DNA of 64,000 nucleotides from Acidobacteriota bacterium (lineage in GTDB: Bacteria > Acidobacteriota > Terriglobia > Acidiferrales > UBA7541): positions 19,809-83,808 of the forward strand of contig PLUM01000037.1 of the NCBI GenBank assembly GCA_003165465.1. Direction: 5' to 3'. A model generated the notes under the pieces. It was not told where the DNA came from. It was given only the letters and a program-made list of their open reading frames with translations, and searched no databases. Shown here in pieces: positions 30,297 through 39,205 of this stretch. The stretch's first letter is position 1; each line of letters begins with the position of its first letter. Both the position numbers and the translations under genes were made by a program.

Positions 30297-30887
30297 GTGA
30301 AAATCATTCTTGCCTCGTCCTCGCCGCGGCGCGCGGAGATTTTGCGCGACGCCGGAATTGCGTTTGAAATTCGCGCCACGGAGATTGACGAGATGCCCGT
30401 CGCGGGAGAAACGCCGCAGGCGATGGTCGCTCGCCTGGCGGAAACAAAGGCGCGCGCGGCTGCCGCGCAAGCGGGCGGCAACGACGCACACGAGTGCATC
30501 ATCGTGGGCGCGGATACCACGGTCGAGTTGGACGGCGAAATCCTCGGAAAGCCGCGCGATGCGGCCCACGCGCGCGAAATGATCGCGACGCTCGCCGGGC
30601 GCACCCATCACGTGCTTACGGGAATTTTTCTTTTGCGATTGCGCGATGGCGCCACGCGCGCGGCGGTGGAAACATCGGCCGTGACGTTCGCTGCGCTCGC
30701 GGAAAAGGAAATCGACGCCTGCGTGGCGAGCGGCGAGCCGCTGGGCAAGGCGGGAGCGTACGCCATTCAGGGAATTGCCGGGCGCTACATCCCGAAAATC
30801 GAAGGCTGCTATTTCAATGTAGTGGGATTGCCGCTGGCGAAATTATACGAGATGCTGCGCGAACTGGGCTGGCGGGACAAAGCTTAA
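30297..30887 (+). CDS. maf: Maf family nucleoside triphosphate pyrophosphatase
   Basis: KIILASSSPRRAEILRDAG; GADTTVELDGEILGKP; GSVRH-type region GKAGAYAIQGIAGRYI. Confidence 0.93.
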   Translation: MKIILASSSPRRAEILRDAGIAFEIRATEIDEMPVAGETPQAMVARLAETKARAAAAQAGGNDAHECIIVGADTTVELDGEILGKPRDAAHAREMIATLAGRTHHVLTGIFLLRLRDGATRAAVETSAVTFAALAEKEIDACVASGEPLGKAGAYAIQGIAGRYIPKIEGCYFNVVGLPLAKLYEMLRELGWRDKA

Positions 30888-30908
30888 GGGGCGAGTAATC
30901 GGCAAATA

Positions 30909-30937
30909 AAAAGGGCGGTCTCGTGAACCGCCCTTTT
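30909..30937. terminator. Bidirectional intrinsic terminator between convergent maf and tatA
   Basis: AAAAGGGCGGT-CTCGTGA-ACCGCCCTTTT, 11-bp perfect stem with A/T tracts on both sides. Confidence 0.88.
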
Positions 30938-30985
30938 ACACGAATTTTTTAGGCGAATCCTGAATCGATTAATAAGTTCGAGAAA

Positions 30986-31216
30986 CTACTTCTTTTCCTC
31001 GATTGCCGGAGCAGCCGGTGGCGCAGCCGCAGGAGCGGCAGGAGGCGGCACTTGCGTGGACTGCACGGTCGTCTGCCCCGCGCCGTGCATGCCTTCCTTG
31101 AAATTCCGGATCCCTTCGCCCAAGCCCTTCATCACTTCCGGGATCTTCTTACCGCCGAACAAAAGCACCACGATCGCCAGCACAATCAGCCAATGAAATG
31201 GGCTGAACTCTCCCAT
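30986..31216 (-). CDS. tatA: Sec-independent protein translocase TatA
   Basis: [36 protein letters not shown]. Confidence 0.93.
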   Translation of the reverse strand: MGEFSPFHWLIVLAIVVLLFGGKKIPEVMKGLGEGIRNFKEGMHGAGQTTVQSTQVPPPAAPAAAPPAAPAIEEKK

Positions 31217-31379
31217 GATGTACCTGCCTTTTGAGTCGCTTCCCTGTAAATCTACGGGTCCGTTCAAGACTCAATGCCGGAATTATAGCACGATCAAGGC
31301 CTGGTTGCCGCTAGTCGGAATTCAAATCAAATTCGGATTGCCTGGCCAAATGGAATTCGCGGCCACGAAAAACAAAAAC

Positions 31380-32156
31380 TTAACCGCGCGGGAGCGCCGA
31401 AGCGATTTCTTCCAGGATGGCGCGCGCCGAGGCTTCCGGATCCGGCGCGCCCGTGATGGGCCTGCCGATCACCAGGTAATCGGCTCCGGCGCGAATCGCT
31501 TCCGCCGGGGTTGCGACGCGCGACTGATCGTCCGTTTTCCGCTTTCGTCCGCCGGATCGACCGCTGGACGGGCCGCCGCCGACTTGCGGGCGGATGCCGG
31601 GAACCACAATCAGGAAATCTTTCCCGCAGGCGCGGCGAATCGCCCGGACTTCTTTCGGGGAGGCCACAACTCCATCCATCCCAGCCTTACGTGCGAGGCG
31701 AGCCAGTTGAACCACGCGCCGGGACGCCGGCCCGGAAATCCCTACTCCTCGAAGCGCGGCATTGTCCATGCTCGTCAGGATGGTGATTGCCAGCAATTTT
31801 GGCAGGGCCGATTTGGAGGAGGCTTTGGCCTCGTCCCGGACCTTTGCCGCCGCGCGCATCATTTCCAGGCCGCCGAGGGCGTGTAAGTCCAGAAGCTGCA
31901 CTCCCGGCAGGCCAAGGGCGCTCGATACCGCCCCTTTGACCGTATTCGGGATGTCATGGAATTTCAGGTCGAGGAAGACGCCCGGGCCAAGCTGGTTCAG
32001 TTTTTTTACCGCGGAAGGGCCTTCGGCGGTGAATAAATGTATATTTATCTTAAAGATGCCAACAACCGAGGAAAGGGATTGGGCCATCTCGAAAGCTTGG
32101 TCAAGGGACGGAAAATCAAGCGCAAGGATCAGTTTTTGGCGGGCTTGCTCGATCAG
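31380..32156 (-). CDS. pyrF: Orotidine 5'-phosphate decarboxylase; N-terminus extended beyond the supplied ORF, probable non-canonical start
   Basis: In-frame upstream reading ...LIEQARQKLILALDFPSLDQAFEMAQSL restores the conserved first strand with Asp; FLDLKFHDIPNTV active-site motif. Only CTG (overlapping the rlpA stop) is available as start. Confidence 0.85.
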   Translation of the reverse strand: MIEQARQKLILALDFPSLDQAFEMAQSLSSVVGIFKINIHLFTAEGPSAVKKLNQLGPGVFLDLKFHDIPNTVKGAVSSALGLPGVQLLDLHALGGLEMMRAAAKVRDEAKASSKSALPKLLAITILTSMDNAALRGVGISGPASRRVVQLARLARKAGMDGVVASPKEVRAIRRACGKDFLIVVPGIRPQVGGGPSSGRSGGRKRKTDDQSRVATPAEAIRAGADYLVIGRPITGAPDPEASARAILEEIASALPRG

Positions 32157-32578
32157 CGGCGTTTTGGCACCTCGAGCAACTCGATTCGCAAGCGCGAAAC
32201 TCCCCTGTCGACCATCCCGAGCCGGCAGGCCACCAGGTAGGAAACGTCCAGCTCGCGGTCGTCAATGAAGGGACCACGATCGTTGATCCGAATGAGCACG
32301 GCGGAGTGGGTCTTGGGATTGGAAATGCGGACCAGCGAGCCGAAGGGAAGATCCGTGCTGGCTGCGGTCATGGCGTACATGTCGTACTTTTCGCCGCTGG
32401 CCGTGCGACGGCCCTGAAACTTTTTGCCGTACCAGCTGGCTGGCGCGCTCCAGGCTCGTATGGGCTGGAGGGGTTGGCTGACGTGCGCCACGAGCGGGGC
32501 TTCCAATCCTTGGGCTACCAGGAACATCAACGGTAACCAGCGGAGGGCGGCCCAAATCATGAAAAGTCGCCTACGCAT
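32153..32578 (-). CDS. RlpA-like double-psi beta-barrel septal lytic transglycosylase
   Basis: ASWYGKKFQGRRTASGEKYDMYAMTAAS...LVRISNPKTHSAVLIRINDRGPF. Confidence 0.9.
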   Translation of the reverse strand: MRRRLFMIWAALRWLPLMFLVAQGLEAPLVAHVSQPLQPIRAWSAPASWYGKKFQGRRTASGEKYDMYAMTAASTDLPFGSLVRISNPKTHSAVLIRINDRGPFIDDRELDVSYLVACRLGMVDRGVSRLRIELLEVPKRR

Positions 32579-32634
32579 CTTGTTCCCCCAAAGTTAACGG
32601 CATCTCTAAATTTTAACATCCGGTGCCGGATGGT

Positions 32635-33573
32635 TCAAGGAGAATCGGCCTGAAACGATCGAATTAAACTATTGATGCTATTGATGTTATTTGTTTTGCA
32701 CAGCTTTTCTACCTCGGCCAGAATGTTGACGCACGCCGCAGGCTGAGAAAAGTTGGCTGTTCCAACCTGTACCGCCGAGGCCCCGGCGATGAGGTATTCC
32801 AGAACATCTTCGGCCTTTTCGATCCCGCCCAGGCCGACGATAGGAATCTTGACCGCGCGGGCCGCTTCATAGACGAGCCGCAAGGTAATGGGCTTGATCG
32901 CCGGGCCGGACAATCCCCCAGTGATTCGGCCCAGCCTCGATTTCCGCGTCTGTATATCAATGCTCATGGCCTGGTAGGTGTTTGCCACCGTAAGCGCGTC
33001 CGCCCCAGTCTCCTCGGCCGCCCTGGCAATAGCTCCGATGTCGGTGACGTTTGGAGAGAGCTTGACCCATAGGGGGCGGCGGGCCACCTTGCGAGCGGCG
33101 GACACGACTTCGGCGACCATGCGAGGATCGCTCCCGAACTGTAGGCCGCCGTGGGCCGTGTTTGGGCAGGAGATATTGAGTTCGTAGCCCGCCAGCCCTT
33201 CCGCATCCTCGAGGATGCGGATCACGCCCACGTACTCGTCGACCGTGTAGCCAAACACATTGGCCATGACTGCGGTGCGGTACTGGCGCAGGGCAGGCAG
33301 CTTTTCCGCGACAAAGGCGCGCACTCCCACATTTTGCAGGCCCACGGCATTGAGCATCCCCGAGGACGTTTCGCACAAGCGAGGCGCCGGGGCGCCGGCC
33401 ATCGGTTCGAGGGAAAGTCCTTTGACGACGAATCCTCCCATGCGGTTCAAATCCACGAGGTGCGCGAATTCGACTCCGTAGCCGAACGTGCCGCTGGCGG
33501 CGAGAATAGGGTTAGAGAGGCGCAATGCGCCGACGTTCACGGAGAGGTCCACGGCTGCGGCTGGCACGGTCAC
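32635..33573 (-). CDS. pyrD: Dihydroorotate dehydrogenase (class 1-type)
   Basis: DLSVNVGALRLSNPILAASGTFGYG; ELNISCPNTAHGG; VKLSPNVTDI; GTG start. Confidence 0.93.
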   Translation of the reverse strand: MTVPAAAVDLSVNVGALRLSNPILAASGTFGYGVEFAHLVDLNRMGGFVVKGLSLEPMAGAPAPRLCETSSGMLNAVGLQNVGVRAFVAEKLPALRQYRTAVMANVFGYTVDEYVGVIRILEDAEGLAGYELNISCPNTAHGGLQFGSDPRMVAEVVSAARKVARRPLWVKLSPNVTDIGAIARAAEETGADALTVANTYQAMSIDIQTRKSRLGRITGGLSGPAIKPITLRLVYEAARAVKIPIVGLGGIEKAEDVLEYLIAGASAVQVGTANFSQPAACVNILAEVEKLCKTNNINSINSLIRSFQADSP

Positions 33574-33792
33574 GCGCGAAATGTTAGCACGGCGATGCGC
33601 GCGCAGGAGCGGCGGACTTGTGGAAAACGAGAAAAATTCGGCGGCTCGCAGAGGTCCGTGCTGGAAGTCGCCGGGTGCAAGCAAAGATGCTCAACCAGGT
33701 GCCTCTGAGCGAGGATCATTTGTGCTATATTTCAGGAATTGTAGTTGTAATCCGCAAATCGGGGCAGTAATGCCCGCGCGAGGAATAGCAAC

Positions 33793-34023
33793 ATGAAACA
33801 ATTCCAGCGAATCACCGTGGACGCCGGTCAATTGGGAGGGGCTCCGTGCATTCGCGGACTGCGCATCCCGGTTGCAACCGTCGTGGGCATGATCGGCGAA
33901 GGCATGACGGAAGCCGATATACTGAACGCTTATCCGGACCTCGAGATTGAAGATATACGTGAAGCTCTCCGCTACGCGGCGGAGGCAGTCCGGGAGCGTG
34001 AATTGCCGGTCGCCGGTTCTTGA
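33793..34023 (+). CDS. DUF433-type antitoxin-like protein
   Basis: [58 protein letters not shown]. Confidence 0.85.
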   Translation: MKQFQRITVDAGQLGGAPCIRGLRIPVATVVGMIGEGMTEADILNAYPDLEIEDIREALRYAAEAVRERELPVAGS

Positions 34024-34388
34024 AATTCCTCGTGGACAATGCCCTATCGCCCTCGATAGCCGTGGGCCTTCGTTCCGCAGGGCATGATGCAATCCATGTT
34101 CGAGACCTCCAAATGCAATACGCGTCCGATTTGAAAATTTTTGCGTTGGCTGCCAGCGAAGACCGCGTCCTTATTTCCGCGGATACCGATTTCGGCACTC
34201 TTCTCGCGCTACGCGAGGAAGCCAAACCTTCCGTCATTCTTCTCCGGCGCGGGCCAAAGAAGCCACCAGCTCAACTTCAGTTGATACTCGCCAATCTTCC
34301 AGCCATTGAAGATTTCGCATTGAGTGGCAGTATGATCGTTATCGAAAAGAGTCGTATTCGAGTGCGGCAATTGCCTATTGGTGGGTAG
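34020..34388 (+). CDS. DUF5615 family PIN-like toxin candidate
   Basis: [29 protein letters not shown]...[30 protein letters not shown] start overlaps upstream TGA. Confidence 0.85.
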   Translation: MKFLVDNALSPSIAVGLRSAGHDAIHVRDLQMQYASDLKIFALAASEDRVLISADTDFGTLLALREEAKPSVILLRRGPKKPPAQLQLILANLPAIEDFALSGSMIVIEKSRIRVRQLPIGG

Positions 34389-34503
34389 TGTGGCACCCGG
34401 CAAATTTCATCCATGCACGAAATAGGAAGGGGGAAATTGGGCGCGTTACCTGCCGCAGAACGCGCTTCGAACCTGGGCGGCTCTATGCTAGGATGTTCGC
34501 CCG

Positions 34504-35052
34504 ATGAGAATTGTTGAAAAAACGCAGCTGATGACGGCGACGGAAATCGATCGCACCCTTCAGCGCCTGGCCCACGAAATCGTGGAAAAGAGCGGTGGCA
34601 CCGCGAATCTGGCCTTGATCGGGATTCGCCGGCGCGGCGTTCCCCTAGCCCAGCGGATCGCGCGGGCGATGCGGGGCATTGATGGAGTGGACGTGCCGGT
34701 CGGGACGCTGGACATCACGTTGTATCGCGACGATCTGTCGAAAGTCGCGGCGCAGCCAGTTCTGCAATCGAGCGATATTCCGTTTCCGGTCGACGACAAG
34801 GATCTGGTGGTCGTGGACGACGTGCTGTACACGGGGCGCACGATTCGCGCGGCCATGAACGGGCTGTTCGACCTGGGGCGTCCGAAGCGCGTGCGGTTGT
34901 GCGTGCTGATCGAGCGCGGGCATCGCGAGCTGCCGATCGAAGCGTCTTTCGTCGGGCGCGGCGTGCAAACCAGCGACACGGAGATCATCGAAGTCCGCCT
35001 GAATGAAGTTGACCATGAAGAGCGCGTCGTGCTCGTCGAACGCGTTCCCTGA
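34504..35052 (+). CDS. pyrR: Bifunctional pyr operon regulator / uracil phosphoribosyltransferase PyrR
   Basis: IGIRRRGVPLAQRIARAM; DDKDLVVVDDVLYTGRTIRAAMNGL PRPP motif. Confidence 0.95.
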   Translation: MRIVEKTQLMTATEIDRTLQRLAHEIVEKSGGTANLALIGIRRRGVPLAQRIARAMRGIDGVDVPVGTLDITLYRDDLSKVAAQPVLQSSDIPFPVDDKDLVVVDDVLYTGRTIRAAMNGLFDLGRPKRVRLCVLIERGHRELPIEASFVGRGVQTSDTEIIEVRLNEVDHEERVVLVERVP

Positions 35053-35099
35053 CGCCGGTGGCCCCTCGAACGGGACCGGCCTAGATTCCGAGGATTGCA

Positions 35100-36068
35100 G
35101 TGCCATTTCGCTTCGGACACATGCTGGAGATTGAACCGCTCAGCGCCGAGGAAATTCTTTTTCTGCTGGACCAGTCGAAACCCTTCCAGGAAATTCAGCG
35201 GCACCCCCTGAAAAAAATGGCGACGTTGCGCGGGAAAACCGTGGCGCTGGCGTTTTTCGAGCCGTCCACGCGCACGCGCATCAGTTTTGCGACGGCCGCT
35301 TCGCGCCTGGGCGCGGACCAGATGAACTTGCAGGCGGAATCGTCCAGCCTGAAAAAAGGGGAGTCGCTGCTCGACACCGTGCGGACGCTCGACGCGATGA
35401 AGCCGGATTGCATCGTGATGCGGCACAGTTCGTCGGGAGCGCCGCACTTTGTTGCGCGGAATCTCAATCTGCCCGTGATCAACGCCGGCGACGGCACGCA
35501 CGAGCATCCCACGCAGGCGCTGCTCGATGCGCTGACCATTCGCGACCGGCGCGGCACGCTCGAAGGGCTGAACGTCACGATCCTCGGAGACATCCTGCAC
35601 AGCCGCGTGGCGCGGTCGAACATTCATCTGCTCACGAAATTCGGCTGCCGCATCACGCTGTGCGGCCCGGCCATGTGGATCCCTCGCGAAATCGAAAACA
35701 TCGCAGGTGCGGGTGCATCGATCCGGCGCGTCACGCGCATCGAGGACGCTCTCCAGGACGCGGACGTCGTCATGACGCTGCGCGTGCAGCAGGAGCGGTT
35801 GCACGAGCCTGCGATGGCCGCCGACGAATACATTCTCCAGTTTCAGTTGACGCCCGCGCGCCTGCGCCTCGCGAAGCCCGACGCACTCGTGCTGCATCCC
35901 GGGCCGATGATTCGCGGCCTGGAAATCGATCCGGCCGTGGCTGATGGGCCGCAATCCTGCGTGCTCGATCAGGTGACCAACGGGCTGGCCGTGCGCATGG
36001 CCCTGCTGTTTCTGATGGTTGGCGCGGACACATCTTCGGAAAGGGATTCCTCTCATGCTGCTGATTAG
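35100..36068 (+). CDS. pyrB: Aspartate carbamoyltransferase catalytic subunit
   Basis: FFEPSTRTRISFATAASRLGA; GDGTHEHPTQALLDALTI; MTLRVQQER. Confidence 0.95.
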   Translation: MPFRFGHMLEIEPLSAEEILFLLDQSKPFQEIQRHPLKKMATLRGKTVALAFFEPSTRTRISFATAASRLGADQMNLQAESSSLKKGESLLDTVRTLDAMKPDCIVMRHSSSGAPHFVARNLNLPVINAGDGTHEHPTQALLDALTIRDRRGTLEGLNVTILGDILHSRVARSNIHLLTKFGCRITLCGPAMWIPREIENIAGAGASIRRVTRIEDALQDADVVMTLRVQQERLHEPAMAADEYILQFQLTPARLRLAKPDALVLHPGPMIRGLEIDPAVADGPQSCVLDQVTNGLAVRMALLFLMVGADTSSERDSSHAAD

Positions 36069-37329
36069 CAATGGACGCATTCTCGATCCCGCAAGCGGGA
36101 CGGACGCGCCGCGCGACATTCTGCTCGACGGAGACCGCATCGCGGCCGTCGCGCCACACGGGCAGCTTTTATCGCGCGCCCAGGGCGCGGAAGTTTTCGA
36201 CGCCAAAAATTTAATTGTCGCTCCGGGGTTCATCGATTTGCACTGCCACCTGCGCGAGCCGGGCGGCGAATCCTCGGAAACCATCGAAACCGGCACGCGG
36301 GCCGCCGCGCGCGGAGGCTTCACGGCCGTGTGCCCGATGCCGAACACGCGCCCGGTGAACGACAACGCCTCCGTGACGCGCTCGATCATGGACCGCGCCG
36401 CCGCTGTCTCTCCCGTGCGCGTGTGGCCGATTGGCGCGGCGTCCATCGGCAGCAAGGGCGAAGCGCTTGCGGAAATCGCCGCCATGAAGCAGGCGGGAAT
36501 CGTCGCGGTTTCGGACGATGGCCGGCCCATCGCCACGGCGAAACTGTTGCGGCAGGTGATGGAGTATTGCCGCTCGCTCGATTTGCCGGTGATCGACCAC
36601 TGCGAGGACAGCTCGCTTTTCGCGGGCGCGGTGATGCGCGAGGGGAAACAGTCCGTTCGCCTGGGGCTGAGCGGAATGCCCGCCGCCACCGAATCGCTGG
36701 CCGTCGCGCGCGATGTGCAAATGGGCGAGCTGACCAGTTCGCGCCTGCACATTGCGCATCTTTCGGCGCGCTCCTCGCTCGAGCATGTGCGCGCGGCGAA
36801 GGCGAAGGGCCTGCACGTCACGTGCGAAGTGACGCCGCACCATTTCACGCTCACCGACGAGGACGTACAGTACGACACGCGGTATAAAATGAATCCGCCG
36901 CTCGCCGCGCGCGAGGACCGCGACGCGCTCATCGCCGGACTCGCGGACGGCAGCGTGGACGCGATCGCCACCGACCACGCGCCGCACGAGGCCGCGCTCA
37001 AGGACGTGGAATTCGACCGCGCGCCATTTGGCATCACGGGTTTCGAGACGGCAATCGGCCTTGCGCTTGAGCTGGTGCACGCGCGAAAACTTTCGCTCCT
37101 GCGCATGGTGGAATTGTTCACGACAGGCCCCGCGCGCGTGCTCGGGATGCAGCGGCGCATCGCGGAAAACGAGCCGGGCGATCTGACGATTTTTTCCACT
37201 GAACACAAGTGGACGTTCCGCGCGGCGGAATCCGCCAGCAAGTCGCACAATTCGCCATTCGACGGGCGCGAATTTCGCGGCGCTCCCATGGCCGCGATTG
37301 TCGCGGGCCGCATTGCCTGGCAGGGATAG
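36055..37329 (+). CDS. pyrC: Dihydroorotase
   Basis: PGFIDLHCHLREPGGE; CPMPNTRPVND; DGSVDAIATDHAPHEA. Confidence 0.95.
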   Translation: MLLISNGRILDPASGTDAPRDILLDGDRIAAVAPHGQLLSRAQGAEVFDAKNLIVAPGFIDLHCHLREPGGESSETIETGTRAAARGGFTAVCPMPNTRPVNDNASVTRSIMDRAAAVSPVRVWPIGAASIGSKGEALAEIAAMKQAGIVAVSDDGRPIATAKLLRQVMEYCRSLDLPVIDHCEDSSLFAGAVMREGKQSVRLGLSGMPAATESLAVARDVQMGELTSSRLHIAHLSARSSLEHVRAAKAKGLHVTCEVTPHHFTLTDEDVQYDTRYKMNPPLAAREDRDALIAGLADGSVDAIATDHAPHEAALKDVEFDRAPFGITGFETAIGLALELVHARKLSLLRMVELFTTGPARVLGMQRRIAENEPGDLTIFSTEHKWTFRAAESASKSHNSPFDGREFRGAPMAAIVAGRIAWQG

Positions 37330-38278
37330 CCACGGAGGCACAGAGAAAAATGAAGTAGAGGAAGTGAAGGAGGTAAAGGAATTGAAGGATAAAACCTTGC
37401 CGGCCCATCGATCCCTGCGCGATTTTTCCGTTCCTGTACTTCCTTCATCTCCTTTACTTCCCAAGTTTCTCGCCCGGCGTCTCGCGTGCTTCCTCGTCGC
37501 CATCTGCACGATGCTGGGTTTCGCGACGGCAACCTTCGCGCAGACCGCCAAGCCTCCCGAAGCGGCAAAAACGCAAGACGCGGCCGCGCCCCTCTCCCAC
37601 GATCTGTCCGGAGTGTGGATGCAGTATCCGGAGGGAGATTGGCCGGGAACTCCAGGCATGAATACCGTAAATCAAAGGTTTCGTCCGCCGCTGACGCCGT
37701 GGGGACAGGCGAAGCTCGACGCCGCGCGGCCTCTTGTGGGCCTAAAGGCCATTCCAGGCCAAGAGAATAGCCCATCGCTGCGCTGCGATCCGGACGGGCC
37801 TCCGAAGCTTCTCAATCATCCCAACCCGTTTGAGATCGTGCAGATTCCCGGCCGGATGCTCATGTTTTTCGAGGAGCAACACATCTGGCGCGAAATCTGG
37901 GCGGATGGGCGGCCGCTGCCCAAGGATCCCGACCCGAGTTATTTGGGCTACGCGGTTGGAAAGTGGGAAGGCGATACGTTTGTCGTCGAAACGATTGGTT
38001 TTAACGACAAGCAGTGGGTCGATCCCTACGGAAATCCCCGCAGCGAACAAACGCACCTGACGGAGCGCTACCGGCGGTTGAATCGCGAGACGCTGGAACT
38101 GCAAGTCATCATCGACGACCCCAAATCCTACACAAAGACCTGGGTCAGTCCTCCCAAACTCCATAAGCTGGAGCCGGGCTGGGAAATTGCGGAATGGTTC
38201 TGCGTGCTGGACGAAGACAAGGTGTATGACGAAACCGTTCGGAAACCGGCAGGCGGTTTGAACGCGCCAAAACAATAA
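37298..38278 (+). CDS. Secreted protein of unknown family, paralog P1 (DLSGVWMQYP...LTERYRRLN...DDPKSYTKTW)
   Basis: Clear homology to P2, P3, P4 in this window; signal-peptide-like LACFLVAICTMLGFATATFAQ is preceded by an in-frame hairpin-repeat-encoded stretch; true start uncertain. Confidence 0.75.
   Translation: MSRAALPGRDSHGGTEKNEVEEVKEVKELKDKTLPAHRSLRDFSVPVLPSSPLLPKFLARRLACFLVAICTMLGFATATFAQTAKPPEAAKTQDAAAPLSHDLSGVWMQYPEGDWPGTPGMNTVNQRFRPPLTPWGQAKLDAARPLVGLKAIPGQENSPSLRCDPDGPPKLLNHPNPFEIVQIPGRMLMFFEEQHIWREIWADGRPLPKDPDPSYLGYAVGKWEGDTFVVETIGFNDKQWVDPYGNPRSEQTHLTERYRRLNRETLELQVIIDDPKSYTKTWVSPPKLHKLEPGWEIAEWFCVLDEDKVYDETVRKPAGGLNAPKQ
37352..37462 (+). repeat. Purine/pyrimidine 9-nt-unit hairpin element, copy E1
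   Basis: GAAGTAGAGGAAGTGAAGGAGGTAAAGGAATTGAAGGATAAAAC-34 nt-GTTCCTGTACTTCCTTCATCTCCTTTACTTCC. Confidence 0.85.
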
Positions 38279-38288
38279 AGGGGAAATA

Positions 38289-39194
38289 ATGGAAATTGAG
38301 GAAGTAAAGGAGGTAAAGGAAGTAAAGGAAGTGAAGGATAAAACCGAGCGTGCCCAGTCGCGCGTGGGCGATTTTTCCGTTCCTCTACTTCCTCCACATC
38401 CTCCACTTCCTTTACTTCCAAAGTTTTCTGCTCTCGCCATCCTGGCAGCAATGCTCTTATTCTCGCCACTCGCGTTTGCGCAGAAAAATCCCGCTGCCTC
38501 CGCCGCCCTGTCGCACGATTTGTCTGGAGTTTGGATGCAATATCCGGACGGGATTGTGCCGGGAGTTCCCGGCATGAACGCCGTGGACACCAGAACCCGC
38601 CCGCCGTTGACGCCGTGGGGAAAAGCGAAGTTCGATGCCGCGAAGCCTTTGGTGGGACCGCGAGCCATTCCGGGAGAGGAAAATAATCCGGAATTGCGCT
38701 GCGAGCCGGATGGCCCTCCGAAACTTCTCAACCTTCCCAATCCTTTTGAAATTATCCAGATCCCAGGAAGAGTGCTGATGTTTTTTGAGCTGGGGCATGC
38801 CTGGCGCACGGTTTGGACCGATGGGCGTCCGTTGCCCAAAAATCCCGATCCAACCTGGCTGGGCTACTCGGTCGGCAAATGGGAGGGCGACACCTTCGTC
38901 GTCGAGACGATTGGTTTCAACGACAAGCTTTGGGACGATTCTTTCGGAAATCCGCGCAGCGACGAAACGCATCTGACGGAGCGCTACCGGCGATTGAATC
39001 GCGACACACTGGAATTACAAATCATCATCGACGATCCAAAATCGTATACAAAGCCCTGGGTCAGTCCTCCCAAACTTCATAAATTGGAGCCGGGCTGGGA
39101 AATTGCGGAATGGTTCTGCGTGCTGGACGAAGACAAGGCGTATGACGACGTAGTCAGAAAACCGGCAGGCGTCGCGCCAGCGGCAAATAAATAA
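38289..39194 (+). CDS. Secreted protein of unknown family, paralog P2
   Basis: DLSGVWMQYPDGIVPGVPGMNAV...LPNPFEIIQIPGRVLMFFELGHAWRTVWTDGRPLP...GKWEGDTFVVETIGFNDKLW...LTERYRRLNRDTLELQIIIDDPKSYTKPW. Confidence 0.8.
   Translation: MEIEEVKEVKEVKEVKDKTERAQSRVGDFSVPLLPPHPPLPLLPKFSALAILAAMLLFSPLAFAQKNPAASAALSHDLSGVWMQYPDGIVPGVPGMNAVDTRTRPPLTPWGKAKFDAAKPLVGPRAIPGEENNPELRCEPDGPPKLLNLPNPFEIIQIPGRVLMFFELGHAWRTVWTDGRPLPKNPDPTWLGYSVGKWEGDTFVVETIGFNDKLWDDSFGNPRSDETHLTERYRRLNRDTLELQIIIDDPKSYTKPWVSPPKLHKLEPGWEIAEWFCVLDEDKAYDDVVRKPAGVAPAANK
38292..38420 (+). repeat. Hairpin element copy E2
   Basis: GAAGTAAAGGAGGTAAAGGAAGTAAAGGAAGTGAAGGATAAAAC-34 nt-GTTCCTCTACTTCCTCCACATCCTCCACTTCCTTTACTTCC. Confidence 0.9.
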
Positions 39195-39205
39195 AGAAGG
39201 ACGTA

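Noticed and set aside
34560-37775. 1071-aa minus-strand ORF
   Set aside because: Antisense to pyrR, pyrB, pyrC and P1, which have clear family motifs; low-complexity Arg/Ser/Ala composition typical of GC-rich antisense frames.
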